DNA from: Thermohalobacter berrensis
GTDB taxonomy: Bacteria > Bacillota > Clostridia > Tissierellales > Thermohalobacteraceae
Direction: 5' to 3'
NCBI RefSeq assembly: GCF_003609645.1
Contig: NZ_MCIB01000004.1
Span: 1 to 64,000, forward strand
DNA length: 64,000 bases
Position 1 is the first letter of the stretch, and the number at the start of each line of letters is the position of its first letter. The notes beneath the pieces were generated by a model, which was not told the DNA's origin, searched no databases, and saw only the letters and a program-made list of their open reading frames with translations. The translations under genes were made by a program, and so were the position numbers. Shown in pieces: positions 35,290-44,213 of the stretch.

Positions 35290-36438
35290 CTAGTTTAATT
35301 TGATAATTTCTTTTAATGCATTTACTAGAAGGTCAATGTCTTTTTTAGTATTGAAATAGCCTATTGAGATTCTTACAGTACCAGTATTTTTAGTTCCAAT
35401 GATGCTATGGGCAGTTGGTGCACAATGTAGACCAGACCTTACCATGATTCCATAATCACTATCTAATCTATAGGCTACTTCTTCTGCAGATAGGCCTTCT
35501 ATATTAAAGGAAACTACTCCAACAATCTTTTCAGGGTCCTTTGGACCATATATTGTAAGTTTATCTATTTCCATTAATCTATTTAAAGTATAAGCTATAA
35601 GTTTTTTTTCTTTTTCAAATATATTATTTATGCCTGTATTTAATATGTACTCTAGGCCTTCCTTAAGTCCGGCAATTCCACAAATGTTTAAAGTACCTGC
35701 TTCAAATTTATTAGGAAGATAATCAGGCTGATATTCATATGATGAATCTCCACCTGTACCTCCCTCTTTTAAAGGAGTTAGATTACCATTCCAATTCAAA
35801 ATAAAGCCTCCAGTACCTGTAGGACCAAAAAGACTTTTATGACCAGTAAAAGTTAGTATATCAATATTATCCTTGTTAATGTCAATAGGATAAATACCGG
35901 CAGTTTGAGCTGCATCTACGACAAAGGGAATATCATACTTTTTAGCAATTTCTCCTATTTTTCTAATTGGTTGTATTGTACCTATTACATTTGATGCATG
36001 ATTAAAGATTATTAAAGATGTATTTTTCCTAATATATTTTTCTACATCTTTAGGGTCTGTATATCCTTCCTTAGTACAAGGTACAGTAGATATAGTTATT
36101 TTCTTTTCTTTTTCTACTGTTTTTAAACATCTCCAGACAGCATTATGCTCAAGGCTACTGGTAATAACGTGATCTCCTTTTTTAACAATACCTTTTATTA
36201 TTGTATTTATTGCTTCAGTTGCATTTGTAGCAAAGATTACATTACTAGTTTTTTCCTGTTTAAAGAGTTTAGCTATTAATTTACGAGTTTTGTAGACCAA
36301 TCTATCAGCTTCTAAAGCTTTTCTATATGCTCCTCTACCAGAAGTAGTTCCTATATTATTCATATAATTAACTATCCCATTAACAACTTCAGGTGGTTTA
36401 GGGTAAGAGGTAGCTGCATTATCTAGATAAACCCCCAT
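35290..36438 (-). CDS. cysteine desulfurase family aminotransferase class V
   Basis: A 382-residue PLP enzyme. It has VYLDNAATSYPKPPEV at the N-terminus, FATNATEAINT, SLEHNAVWRCL, VDAAQTAG (PLP Asp), TFTGHKSLFGPTGTGG with the PLP lysine, and the sulfur-mobilising Cys in RSGLHCAPTAH. This matches the EF2568/CsdA-like cysteine desulfurase family of Firmicutes, which takes sulfur from cysteine. It probably supplies sulfur for Fe-S or Ni-Fe-S clusters. On the minus strand AAGGAGG precedes the ATG at 36438. Confidence 0.9.
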   Translation of the reverse strand: MGVYLDNAATSYPKPPEVVNGIVNYMNNIGTTSGRGAYRKALEADRLVYKTRKLIAKLFKQEKTSNVIFATNATEAINTIIKGIVKKGDHVITSSLEHNAVWRCLKTVEKEKKITISTVPCTKEGYTDPKDVEKYIRKNTSLIIFNHASNVIGTIQPIRKIGEIAKKYDIPFVVDAAQTAGIYPIDINKDNIDILTFTGHKSLFGPTGTGGFILNWNGNLTPLKEGGTGGDSSYEYQPDYLPNKFEAGTLNICGIAGLKEGLEYILNTGINNIFEKEKKLIAYTLNRLMEIDKLTIYGPKDPEKIVGVVSFNIEGLSAEEVAYRLDSDYGIMVRSGLHCAPTAHSIIGTKNTGTVRISIGYFNTKKDIDLLVNALKEIIKLN

Positions 36439-36503
36439 ACTTGTCCTCCTTTTTGATAAAAATAGGTATAAATAAAAGAAATTTTATAACTTATTCTATA
36501 TCT

Positions 36504-36532
36504 ATAATATATTTTTTTATAACATTTGTAAA
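36504..36532 (-). promoter_or_regulatory. sigma-A promoter of the cysteine desulfurase gene
   Basis: On the minus strand TTTACA (36527-36532), 17-bp spacer, TATTAT (36504-36509). It is divergent from the cooT promoter. Confidence 0.6.
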
Positions 36533-36583
36533 TATTACCCAAAATTGCCTCATAAAAGGATTCTTGCTTTATAACTGTAAATA

Positions 36584-36612
36584 TTGACAAAAAAGTAGGC
36601 TTGTGATATAGT
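36584..36612 (+). promoter_or_regulatory. sigma-A promoter of the cooT operon
   Basis: TTGACA (36584-36589), 17-bp spacer, TATAGT (36607-36612), near consensus. It precedes the leader hairpin at 36654. Confidence 0.8.
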
Positions 36613-36639
36613 TTTAACAAATAAAAAAGTTATATTTTG

Positions 36640-36697
36640 GAATCGAAATCATGAAGATTTCTTTAAGTCCTTATTGTGGGCTTTTAGAAATCTTTTT
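36640..36697 (+). promoter_or_regulatory. leader RNA motif with attenuator hairpin before cooT
   Basis: GAAATC (36645-36650) can pair with GATTTC (36656-36661) around an ATGAA loop. Alternatively the GATTTC arm joins a longer stem: AAGATTTCTTTAAGTCC (36654-36670) with GGGCTTTTAGAAATCTT (36678-36694), followed by TTTG. The two structures exclude each other, as in attenuators. The segment ATGAAG ... TTTAAGT ... TTGTGGGCTTTT recurs in the fmdE leader (56757-56820). Confidence 0.65.
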
Positions 36698-36726
36698 GTA
36701 AATTATAGGGAATTGGAGGTAATAAA

Positions 36727-36915
36727 ATGTGTGAATCAACTGCTTATTTAATAACTAAAGATGGAGAAAAAAAGGTCATGGAAAATGTAGTAAACATGAA
36801 GCCGGAAAACGGTAAAGTGTATTTAACAGGACTTTTAGGAGACCAAAAAATAGTTGAAGGAAAAATAGAAGAAATAAAATTAATTGAACATAAAATACTG
36901 ATTTCACAAGAGTAA
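36727..36915 (+). CDS. cooT: CooT family nickel-binding protein
   Basis: A 62-residue protein starting MCESTAYL, with the Cys at position 2 that serves as the nickel-binding site of CooT homodimers, and the typical KVYLTGLLGDQKIVEGKIEEIKLIEHKI beta-rich body. CooT family proteins bind Ni(II) and help mature carbon monoxide dehydrogenase. It opens a three-gene operon about 1.5 kb before cooS. The GGAGGT SD is 5 nt before the ATG. No further Cys is present, consistent with the single-site family. Confidence 0.9.
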   Translation: MCESTAYLITKDGEKKVMENVVNMKPENGKVYLTGLLGDQKIVEGKIEEIKLIEHKILISQE

Positions 36916-36938
36916 AAGTTGATATGGGGGATTAAGAA

Positions 36939-37355
36939 ATGATAATTGCAGTAATAGATGGAATGGGTGGAGGCATAGGAGGAGAAATTGTAGCAAAACT
37001 AAGGGAAGAGTTACCATCACATTTTGAAATCTATGCCCTTGGAAGTAATTCGATAGCAACCTCTACAATGTTAAAAAATCATGCTAATAAGGGTGCTACA
37101 GGAGAGAATGCTATTGTAACATCTGTCAAAAAGGCTAATGTAATTATTGGCTCAGTTTCTATAGTAATTCCAAATTCAATGATGGGAGAAATAACTCCTA
37201 AAATAGCAACGGCTATTGCTGATTCAGAGGCTTTTAAAATACTTCTTCCAATTGTACCTGAAAACTTTGAGCTAATGGGGCTTGAAAATAAACCTTTGAT
37301 GTTGCTTATAAATGATGCAATTGAGTGTTTGAAAAAAGAGTTTAATATAAAATAA
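36939..37355 (+). CDS. DUF3842 family protein
   Basis: A 138-residue protein starting MIIAVIDGMGGGIGGEIVAKL, a nucleotide-binding-like glycine loop after the first strand, then YALGSNSIATSTMLKNHANKGATGENAIV and VSIVIPNSMMGEITPKIA. DUF3842 is a conserved clostridial family without known function; the position, between cooT and the His-rich gene directly before cooS, suggests a role in CODH/ACS maturation. GGGGGAT precedes the ATG. Confidence 0.85.
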   Translation: MIIAVIDGMGGGIGGEIVAKLREELPSHFEIYALGSNSIATSTMLKNHANKGATGENAIVTSVKKANVIIGSVSIVIPNSMMGEITPKIATAIADSEAFKILLPIVPENFELMGLENKPLMLLINDAIECLKKEFNIK

Positions 37356-37382
37356 TATTTTTAATATTTTGGGGGGAATAAT

Positions 37383-37667
37383 ATGAAAATACTTGATAAA
37401 AGGTATCATCACCATGATGATAGCGAATCTATTTCTTCTCAAGGGTTAAATGCTGACTCAAATGAAGAAAATAAAGATGAAAAAACTCTTAAGGTATTAT
37501 TAGTACACTGGGTAAATCATAATAAATCTCACCAGGAAAACTTTCTTAAGTGGGTTGATAAGGCTGAAGAGATGGGTAAAGATAAAACGGCTCAATTTAT
37601 TAAAAAAGCAAATGAGTACATAGAAAAAGCAAATGAAATGTTATTAGAAGCAAAAAAACATATGTAA
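37383..37667 (+). CDS. His-rich helical protein, probable metal binding
   Basis: A 94-residue protein with an N-terminal histidine cluster (RYHHHDDSE) and a linker rich in Asn/Glu, then a helical domain with HWVNHNKSHQENFLKW and AEEMGKDKTAQFIKKANEYI. The His spacing in the HWxxHNxxH segment suggests metal binding, and helix-only domains with this motif are seen beside CODH and nickel transport genes in anaerobes as far as I know, but this is tentative. It shares the cooT-DUF3842 operon. A 17-bp direct duplication (ACATATGTAAATGGAA) covers its stop codon. Confidence 0.72.
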   Translation: MKILDKRYHHHDDSESISSQGLNADSNEENKDEKTLKVLLVHWVNHNKSHQENFLKWVDKAEEMGKDKTAQFIKKANEYIEKANEMLLEAKKHM

Positions 37668-37686
37668 ATGGAAAACATATGTAAAT

Positions 37687-37733
37687 GGAATAAAAGGGGA
37701 ACTAGGTCCATGACCTAGTTCCCCTTTTATTCC
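37687..37733 (+). terminator. terminator-type hairpin of the cooT operon
   Basis: A perfect 22-bp stem: GGAATAAAAGGGGAACTAGG extended by TC pairs exactly with 37712-37733 around a CAT loop. No run of T follows the full stem; the T-rich segment is inside it (CCCCTTTTATT), so termination could occur after the GC-rich inner part. Confidence 0.8.
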
Positions 37734-38098
37734 ATGATATTGAGTAATTAAAAATTGCTATAAAAAGTGCCTATTATAAACAAAAATTATAAAATAAAAA
37801 TCATAAAAAATTACATACTGCATACAAATTATAGTGGTAATACCAAATGTAAAATTATGGATATAAATGAGAATAAATTATCAATTGATAACGGAAAGAT
37901 AATCATTAAATTAACAATAAATTAACATGGTGAAAAACAAAAGAAAAACCAATGAATGTCTAATGACAACCTAATATAACTCTTAAAATACCAACAAAAA
38001 GTTAAAAAAACATATAAATCTATTGAAATATAAAAATGGATATGATAGGATATTATTGACAAATAATTCAAATTATATTCCACAATTTTGATAAAAAA
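37734..38098. other. AT-rich intergenic region before cooS
   Basis: About 365 nt with no reading frame of note. It holds scattered TTAAC half-sites (for example 37908-37912 and 37920-37924), an additional TTGACA (38055-38060), and no recognised riboswitch. The cooS control region lies directly after it. Confidence 0.6.
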
Positions 38099-38127
38099 TT
38101 TACAAAATATGACTTTGATTGTTAAAT
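38099..38127 (+). promoter_or_regulatory. probable cooS operon promoter
   Basis: TTTACA (38099-38104), 17-bp spacer and TTAAAT (38122-38127). The -10 matches only moderately; it overlaps the first operator palindrome, which supports repression. Confidence 0.45.
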
Positions 38128-38158
38128 ATTTAACTAATCAACGTTAATTAATTAACAA
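38119..38158 (+). promoter_or_regulatory. two Rex-like operators upstream of cooS
   Basis: GTTAAATATTTAAC (38121-38134) and GTTAATTAATTAAC (38143-38156) are perfect 14-bp palindromes. In the frame of the clostridial Rex consensus TTGTTAANNNNTTAACAA, site 1 (38119-38136) has one and site 2 (38141-38158) two mismatches. The centres are 22 bp apart, about two helical turns. Rex senses NADH/NAD+, so redox control of the CODH/ACS genes is inferred. Confidence 0.7.
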
Positions 38159-38217
38159 AATTAAACCATGGGATGTATCAAAAGTTCAATATTTATTATT
38201 GAGTTGGGGGGAAGAAG

Positions 38218-40110
38218 ATGAGTGAAAAAACAATTTCTTTGGATTTAACAACAGAAAAGCTATACAAGAAGGCTAAGGAAGAAAAAATTGAAACAGTGTG
38301 GGACAGAAAAAAGATAATGAAAGCACCATGTGGATTTGGAGAAAAAGGAATTTGCTGTAGATTATGCTCAATGGGACCATGTAGGATAAGCCCAGTTAAA
38401 GGGAAAGGAGCACAAAAGGGAATCTGTGGTGCAACAGCAGATGTAATAGTAGCAAGGAACTTTGCTAGGATGGTTGCAGGTGGAGCAGCTGCCCATTCAG
38501 ACCATGGTAGAGATATTGTACATACTCTTTATATGGCAGATAAAGATGGGAACTACAAGGTTAAAGATGAGGAAAAGTTAAGGAAAATAGCTAATGAATT
38601 AGAGATACAAACAGAAAATAGAGATATATATGATGTTGCACGTGAAGTAGCAGAAATGCTATTAAATGAGTTTGGAAAACCTTTCGGTACTTTAGAGTTT
38701 ATTGAAAGGGCACCAGAGAGTAGAAAGAAAATTTGGAAGGAACTTAATATTGAACCAAGGGCTATAGATAGAGAAATTGCAACTATTATGCACTCAACTC
38801 ATATGGGATGTACTGGTGATGCTGAAAGTCTTATTAATATGTCTATGAGAACTGCCCTATCTGATGGTTGGGGAGGTTCCATGATAGGAACAGACATAAG
38901 TGATGTTTTATTTGGAACTCCAGTACCAAGAGAAACTGAAGCAAATCTTGGAGTTTTAAAAGATAATATGGTTAATATAGTTCTTCATGGTCATGAACCA
39001 ACGCTATCTGAAATGATAGTTTTAGCTGCTGAAGATCCTGAGCTTGTTGAATTAGCCAAAAGTGTAGGAGCAGAAGGTATAAATCTAGTTGGAATGTGTT
39101 GTACTGCTAATGAGGTTACTATGAGACACGGAGTAAAAATTGCAGGAAACTTCCTTCAACAAGAATTAGCCGTATTAACTGGCGCAGTTGAAGCTGTAAT
39201 TGTAGATGTTCAATGTATAATGCCTTCTTTAGTTACACTATCAGAGTGCTTCCATACGAAATTTATTACTACATCACCTAAGGCTAGAATAAAAGGTGCT
39301 ACCCATTTAGAGTTTGAAGAAGAAAATGCACTTGAATCGGCTAAAAATATTGTAAGAGAAGCAATTGAAAATTATAAAAATAGACAAAGAGAAAAGGTAT
39401 TTATTCCACAAGAAAAAAATCATGCTACAGTAGGCTACAGTGTTGAAAGTATAAAAAATCAATTAACTAGAGTAATGAATTCTAATGTAGATAATTCTAA
39501 TCCAATAAAACCTCTTGCAGATTGTATAACTTCAGGTGTTTTAAGGGGAGCTGCAGGAATAGTTGGATGTAATAATCCAAAGGTTAAGCAAGATTATGGT
39601 CATATTGAAATGATTAAGAAATTAATAGCAAATGATGTAATAGTTGTTACTACAGGATGTAGTGCTCAAGCTGCTGCAAAGGCAGGTCTAATGAGTAAAG
39701 ATGCAAGAAAATTAGCTGGAGAAGGTTTAAGAAGAGTTTGTGAGCTAGTAGATATACCACCAGTATTACATATGGGTTCATGTGTTGACATAAGTAGAAT
39801 ACTAAATCTAGTTTCAGATGTTTCTAAGTATCTAAATGTGGATATATCTAAGCTTCCTGTTGTAGGAGCAGCACCTGAATGGATGTCAGAAAAAGCAGTA
39901 TCAATAGGTACTTATGTAGTTTCTACAGGTATTGATACATGGTTAGGTGTTGTACCACCAGTTACAGGTAGTGAAGAAGTTGTTGATATATTGACAAATA
40001 GAATGGAAGATATGGTAGGAGCTAAATTCTATATAGAACAAGATCCAATTAAGGCTGCTGAACAAATGCTTCAAAGAATAGAAGAAAAGAGGGAGAAATT
40101 AGGAATATAA
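38218..40110 (+). CDS. cooS: anaerobic carbon monoxide dehydrogenase catalytic subunit
   Basis: A 630-residue Ni-Fe-S enzyme oxidising CO or reducing CO2. N-terminal cluster cysteines are in CGFGEKGICCRLCSMGPC (B and D clusters). Ligands of the NiFeS C-cluster and its surrounding are visible as HSTHMGCTGDAESL, GMCCTANEV, VQCIMPSL, IVGCNNPK, TTGCSAQAAAKAG and LHMGSCVDISRI. It is the first gene of the Wood-Ljungdahl cluster and works with AcsB (CODH/ACS). The SD GGGGGG is 6 nt from the ATG; two Rex-like operators lie 60-100 nt upstream. Confidence 0.97.
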   Translation: MSEKTISLDLTTEKLYKKAKEEKIETVWDRKKIMKAPCGFGEKGICCRLCSMGPCRISPVKGKGAQKGICGATADVIVARNFARMVAGGAAAHSDHGRDIVHTLYMADKDGNYKVKDEEKLRKIANELEIQTENRDIYDVAREVAEMLLNEFGKPFGTLEFIERAPESRKKIWKELNIEPRAIDREIATIMHSTHMGCTGDAESLINMSMRTALSDGWGGSMIGTDISDVLFGTPVPRETEANLGVLKDNMVNIVLHGHEPTLSEMIVLAAEDPELVELAKSVGAEGINLVGMCCTANEVTMRHGVKIAGNFLQQELAVLTGAVEAVIVDVQCIMPSLVTLSECFHTKFITTSPKARIKGATHLEFEEENALESAKNIVREAIENYKNRQREKVFIPQEKNHATVGYSVESIKNQLTRVMNSNVDNSNPIKPLADCITSGVLRGAAGIVGCNNPKVKQDYGHIEMIKKLIANDVIVVTTGCSAQAAAKAGLMSKDARKLAGEGLRRVCELVDIPPVLHMGSCVDISRILNLVSDVSKYLNVDISKLPVVGAAPEWMSEKAVSIGTYVVSTGIDTWLGVVPPVTGSEEVVDILTNRMEDMVGAKFYIEQDPIKAAEQMLQRIEEKREKLGI

Positions 40111-40129
40111 CTACTAATTAGGATTGGTG

Positions 40130-40906
40130 ATGAAAATGAAAATAGCTATAACTGGAAAAGGTGGAGTGGGTAAAACAACATTTACAGCAATTTTAAGTAG
40201 ATTATATGCATCTGATGGATATAGAGTATTAGCAGTAGATGCTGACCCAGATGCAAATTTAGCTTTAGCTTTAGGTTTTCCAGAAGAAATGATGGAAAAA
40301 ATGGCACCTATTGCTGAAATGAAAAACTTAGTTACCGAAAGAACTAATTCAATTCCTGGTAGCTTTGGAAAGATGTTTAAGATGAATCCTAAGGTTGATG
40401 ACATTCCAGATAGGTATTGTACTGAGTATAAAAATGTAAAGCTTCTTACTATGGGAACTGTTGATACTGGGGGAAGTGGATGTATATGTCCGGAAAATGT
40501 CCTACTTAAGAGACTTACTTCACATTTAATATTAAGGAATAAAGATGTAGTAATAATGGATATGGAAGCAGGAATAGAACATTTAGGAAGAGGTACAGCC
40601 CAAGGTGTAGATGCCTTAATAGTAGTAGTAGAGCCTGGGGCTAGAAGTCTTCAAACATATGAAAAAGTAAAAAAATTAGGACGTGATATAGGAATTACAA
40701 AAACATTAGTAGTTGGTAACAAAATCAGAGATGAGAAAGATGAAGAATATATTTTAAGTAAAGTTGATAAAGACAAATGTTTAGGATTTATACGTTATAG
40801 CCAAGATATAGTAGATTCCGACAGATCAGGAATGTCACCTTTTGATTACTGTAAAGAAACTGTAGAAGAAGTGAAAAAAGTTAAATCTAAACTTTTAAGC
40901 TTATAA
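40130..40906 (+). CDS. cooC: CooC-type nickel insertion ATPase
   Basis: A 258-residue deviant P-loop ATPase: GKGGVGKTTF with the extra lysine, DADPDANLALALG, and a CxC metal-binding motif in GGSGCICPENVLLK, then MDMEAGIEHLGRGT. CooC proteins bind Ni and load it into CODH. ATG at 40130 is placed 6 nt from an AGGA SD; TTG 40124 and ATG 40136 are alternatives. It lies just after cooS; a second homologue is at 47266, perhaps for ACS. Confidence 0.94.
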   Translation: MKMKIAITGKGGVGKTTFTAILSRLYASDGYRVLAVDADPDANLALALGFPEEMMEKMAPIAEMKNLVTERTNSIPGSFGKMFKMNPKVDDIPDRYCTEYKNVKLLTMGTVDTGGSGCICPENVLLKRLTSHLILRNKDVVIMDMEAGIEHLGRGTAQGVDALIVVVEPGARSLQTYEKVKKLGRDIGITKTLVVGNKIRDEKDEEYILSKVDKDKCLGFIRYSQDIVDSDRSGMSPFDYCKETVEEVKKVKSKLLSL

Positions 40907-40942
40907 AATAACTAGATAATATTAAACAAAGGGGGAAGAATG

Positions 40943-42619
40943 ATGGGATTTAAATCTGATATTGAAATTGCTCAAGAGGCTAAATTAAAAGACATTAGAG
41001 AAATTGCTAAAAAAATTGGACTAACAGAAGATGATTTAGACCTCTATGGAAAGTATAAAGCAAAGGTAGATTATAACTTAATGAAAGAGGGCAAAAAAGG
41101 TAAAAAAGCAAAACTTATCTTAACTACAGCTATCAACCCAACGCCAGCAGGGGAAGGTAAAACAACAACTACTATAGGGGTTGCAGATGCATTGTCAAGA
41201 CTTGGTAAAAAAGTAATGGTTGCATTAAGAGAACCTTCATTAGGCCCAGTATTTGGTATAAAGGGTGGAGCAGCTGGTGGAGGATATGCACAAGTTGTTC
41301 CAATGGAAGATATAAACCTTCATTTTACCGGTGATATTCATGCAATAGGTGCAGCAAATAATTTATTAGCTGCTATGTTAGATAATCACCTACATCATGG
41401 AAATAAACTAGGAATAGATACAAGAAAAATTACCTGGAGAAGAGCTGTTGATATGAATGATAGACAGCTTAGATATATAACTGATGGTTTAGGTGGAAAA
41501 GGAAATGGTGTACCAAGGGAAGATGGATTTGATATTACAGTTGCTTCAGAGGTAATGGCTGCTTTTTGTCTTGCTAATGATATTACAGATTTAAAAGAAA
41601 GATTAGGAAATATTATTGTTGGCTATACAAAGGACGATAAGCCAGTTACAGCAAGGGATTTAAATGCCCATGGAGCTATGGCAGCATTACTTAAAGATGC
41701 ATTAAAACCTAACCTAGTACAGACATTAGAAGGAACTCCTGCCTTTGTTCATGGTGGACCATTTGCCAATATAGCCCATGGATGTAATTCTGTGATTGCA
41801 ACAAAGATGGCTATGCACTTTGCAGATTATGTAGTAACTGAGGCTGGATTCGGAGCAGACTTAGGAGCTGAAAAGTTCTTAGATATTAAGTGTAGAATGG
41901 CTGATCTTGAGCCAGATGCAGTAATAATAGTAGCTACTGTCAGAGCACTTAAATATAATGGTGGAGTACCTAAGGATAAATTAAATGAAGAAAATCTAGA
42001 AGCACTAGAAAAAGGTCTTCCAAACCTATTAAAGCATATAGAAAACATAACTAAGGTATTTAACTTACCTGCAGTAGTAGCAATAAATAGATTCCCATTT
42101 GATACTGAAGCTGAAATAGATTTAATTAGAAATAAATGTAAAGAATTAGGAGTAAATGTAGCATTATCAGAAGTATGGGCTAAAGGAGGAGAAGGTGGAA
42201 CAGAATTAGCTCAAGAGGTATTAAAATTAGTTGATGAAGAAAGCAATCTTGAGTTTGCTTATGATGTAAATCAATCAATAAAAGATAAAATAAGAGCTAT
42301 AGCTCAAAAGGTATATGGTGCAGATGATGTAGCATTTACAAAGACTGCAGATAAAGAGATTGAAAAACTAGAAAGTCTAGGATTCAGTAATTTACCAATT
42401 TGTATGGCTAAAACACAGTATTCATTAAGTGATAATCCACACCTATTAGGAAGACCTGAAGGATTTAATATAACAGTAAGACAGGTTAAAGTATCAGCAG
42501 GTGCAGGATTTATAGTAGCACTTACCGGTGATATTATGACAATGCCAGGACTTCCAAAGGCTCCTGCTGCTGAAAAAATAGATGTAAAAGAAGATGGAAC
42601 AATAACAGGCTTATTCTAA
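40943..42619 (+). CDS. fhs: formate-tetrahydrofolate ligase
   Basis: A 558-residue enzyme activating formate to 10-formyl-THF with ATP, the first THF step of the methyl branch. Seen: [16 protein letters not shown] (P-loop), [43 protein letters not shown] and a C-terminal [14 protein letters not shown]. Start could be ATG 40940 or 40943; 40943 gives the usual SD distance (7 nt) from GGGGG. Confidence 0.97.
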   Translation: MGFKSDIEIAQEAKLKDIREIAKKIGLTEDDLDLYGKYKAKVDYNLMKEGKKGKKAKLILTTAINPTPAGEGKTTTTIGVADALSRLGKKVMVALREPSLGPVFGIKGGAAGGGYAQVVPMEDINLHFTGDIHAIGAANNLLAAMLDNHLHHGNKLGIDTRKITWRRAVDMNDRQLRYITDGLGGKGNGVPREDGFDITVASEVMAAFCLANDITDLKERLGNIIVGYTKDDKPVTARDLNAHGAMAALLKDALKPNLVQTLEGTPAFVHGGPFANIAHGCNSVIATKMAMHFADYVVTEAGFGADLGAEKFLDIKCRMADLEPDAVIIVATVRALKYNGGVPKDKLNEENLEALEKGLPNLLKHIENITKVFNLPAVVAINRFPFDTEAEIDLIRNKCKELGVNVALSEVWAKGGEGGTELAQEVLKLVDEESNLEFAYDVNQSIKDKIRAIAQKVYGADDVAFTKTADKEIEKLESLGFSNLPICMAKTQYSLSDNPHLLGRPEGFNITVRQVKVSAGAGFIVALTGDIMTMPGLPKAPAAEKIDVKEDGTITGLF

Positions 42620-42648
42620 TAAACAGAAACATAAATGGAGGGGAGAAG

Positions 42649-43290
42649 ATGGATAAAGAAAGATTAGTACAAAAAAGCTGTAATGAGTTTGTAAATCTTC
42701 TCTCCTCTAAAGCTGCTGTACCTGGTGGTGGAGGAGCAGCAGCTTTAGTAGGAGGGATTGGAACTGCATTAGCTGGTATGGTATGCAACTTAACTGTAGG
42801 CAAGAAAAAGTATGCACAGTATGAAGATGATGTAAAACGAATTTTAAAAAGGGCTGAAGATTTGCAGAAAGATCTTTTAGATATGGTAGATGAAGATGCT
42901 GAAAACTTCTTACCACTTTCAAAGGCATATGGAATGCCAGCAAATACTGAAGAAGAGAAGAAGGAAAAGGAAAAGGTTATGCAACAGGCTCTTAAAAAGG
43001 CTTGTGAAGTACCTATAAAAATAGTTGAAACGTGTTATGAAGCTATAAAGCTACATCAAGGGCTAGTAGATAAGGGTTCAAGGCTGGCTATAAGTGATGT
43101 GGGAGTAGGTGTACAATGTTTGAAATCTGCCCTTATAAGTGGACAACTAAATGTAATTATTAATATAAACATGATAAAAGATGAGGAATATGTAAATAGA
43201 GTAAAGGAAAAAACAGAAAAACTAGTAAATGAAGGATCAAAAATAGCAGATGAAGTTTATGTAAAAGTAGAAAAAATTCTATCTAAATAA
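42649..43290 (+). CDS. fchA: methenyl-THF cyclohydrolase (FchA-type cyclodeaminase/cyclohydrolase)
   Basis: A 213-residue helical protein of the FTCD_C family: CNEFVNLLSSKAAVPGGGGAAALVGGIGTALAGMV (glycine-rich loop broken by Ala) and DVGVGVQCLKSALISGQLNV. It converts 10-formyl-THF to methenyl-THF, the step after Fhs. SD is GGAGGGG; the gene is 30 nt after fhs and 23 nt before folD, so it is operonic. Confidence 0.93.
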   Translation: MDKERLVQKSCNEFVNLLSSKAAVPGGGGAAALVGGIGTALAGMVCNLTVGKKKYAQYEDDVKRILKRAEDLQKDLLDMVDEDAENFLPLSKAYGMPANTEEEKKEKEKVMQQALKKACEVPIKIVETCYEAIKLHQGLVDKGSRLAISDVGVGVQCLKSALISGQLNVIININMIKDEEYVNRVKEKTEKLVNEGSKIADEVYVKVEKILSK

Positions 43291-43312
43291 ATTAAAAAAA
43301 GGGGGATTTAAG

Positions 43313-44185
43313 ATGGGTGAAGTTATCTATGGTAAACCAGTTGCTGATAAGATTACTGAAACAGTAAAAAAAGATGTAGAAGAATTAAAAAATAGGGGTA
43401 TTGTTCCTAAGCTAGCAATAGTTAGAGTAGGAGCTAAACCAGATGATTTGGCATATGAGAGAGGAGCATTAAAAAGATGTGAAAAGGTAGGTATAGAGCC
43501 TCAAGTAGTTGAACTTCCTGAAGATATTTCACAGGATGATTTTATAAAAGAGTTACATAAGTTAAATGATGATGAAATGGTTCATGGAATATTAGTATTT
43601 AGACCATTACCAAAGCATCTTGATGAATCAGTAATTAAATATGAAATTGCACCTGAAAAAGACGTTGACTGCTTTAGTCCTGTTAATGAAGGAAAGCTTT
43701 ATGAGGGTGATGATTCTGGATTTTCACCATGTACACCAGTTGCAGTAATGGAAATATTAAAACATTATGATGTTAAATTAAAGGGAGCAGATGTTACTGT
43801 TATAGGTGCTTCAAATGTTGTTGGTAAGCCTGTAGCACTTTTATTATTAAATGAGGCTGCAACTCCTACTATATGTCATATTGATACTAAAGATACAGCT
43901 AAAGCTTCAAGAAATGCTGATATATTAGTTGCAGCTTGTGGTGTACCTAGACTAGTAAAAGAAAACTTTGTAAAAGATAGTGCTGTTGTGATAGATGTTG
44001 GTATTAATTTAGATGAGAACGGAAAATTATGTGGAGATGTAGACTTTGACAATGTAAAAGAAAAAGCTTCAAAGATTACTCCTGTTCCAAAGGGTGTTGG
44101 TTCTGTTACAACTTCAATATTAGCAAGACATGTAGTAAAGGCATGTAAAATGCAGACAGAAAAGCTTGCTGAGGCTCTTGTTTAA
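43313..44185 (+). CDS. folD: methylene-THF dehydrogenase/cyclohydrolase FolD
   Basis: A 290-residue protein: N-terminal catalytic domain with KLAIVRVGAKPDDLAYERGALKRCEKVGI, then VHGILVFRPLPKHLDE, PEKDVDCF, and a Rossmann NAD(P) domain VTVIGASNVVGKPVALLLL; the C-terminal VPKGVGSVTTSILARH replaces the more common PGGVGPMT. It reduces methenyl-THF to methylene-THF. The presence of FchA beside it suggests the dehydrogenase activity is the important one. The Tyr/Lys pair of the catalytic helix is altered (YERGALKRC), as in some clostridial forms. Confidence 0.94.
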   Translation: MGEVIYGKPVADKITETVKKDVEELKNRGIVPKLAIVRVGAKPDDLAYERGALKRCEKVGIEPQVVELPEDISQDDFIKELHKLNDDEMVHGILVFRPLPKHLDESVIKYEIAPEKDVDCFSPVNEGKLYEGDDSGFSPCTPVAVMEILKHYDVKLKGADVTVIGASNVVGKPVALLLLNEAATPTICHIDTKDTAKASRNADILVAACGVPRLVKENFVKDSAVVIDVGINLDENGKLCGDVDFDNVKEKASKITPVPKGVGSVTTSILARHVVKACKMQTEKLAEALV

Positions 44186-44213
44186 AAATTGTAATTAAAA
44201 AGGGGGACAGGAA

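Noticed and set aside
37734-38218. CooA or riboswitch control of cooS
   Set aside because: No TGTCG-N6-CGACA type site and no conserved riboswitch core was found; the palindromes fit Rex better.
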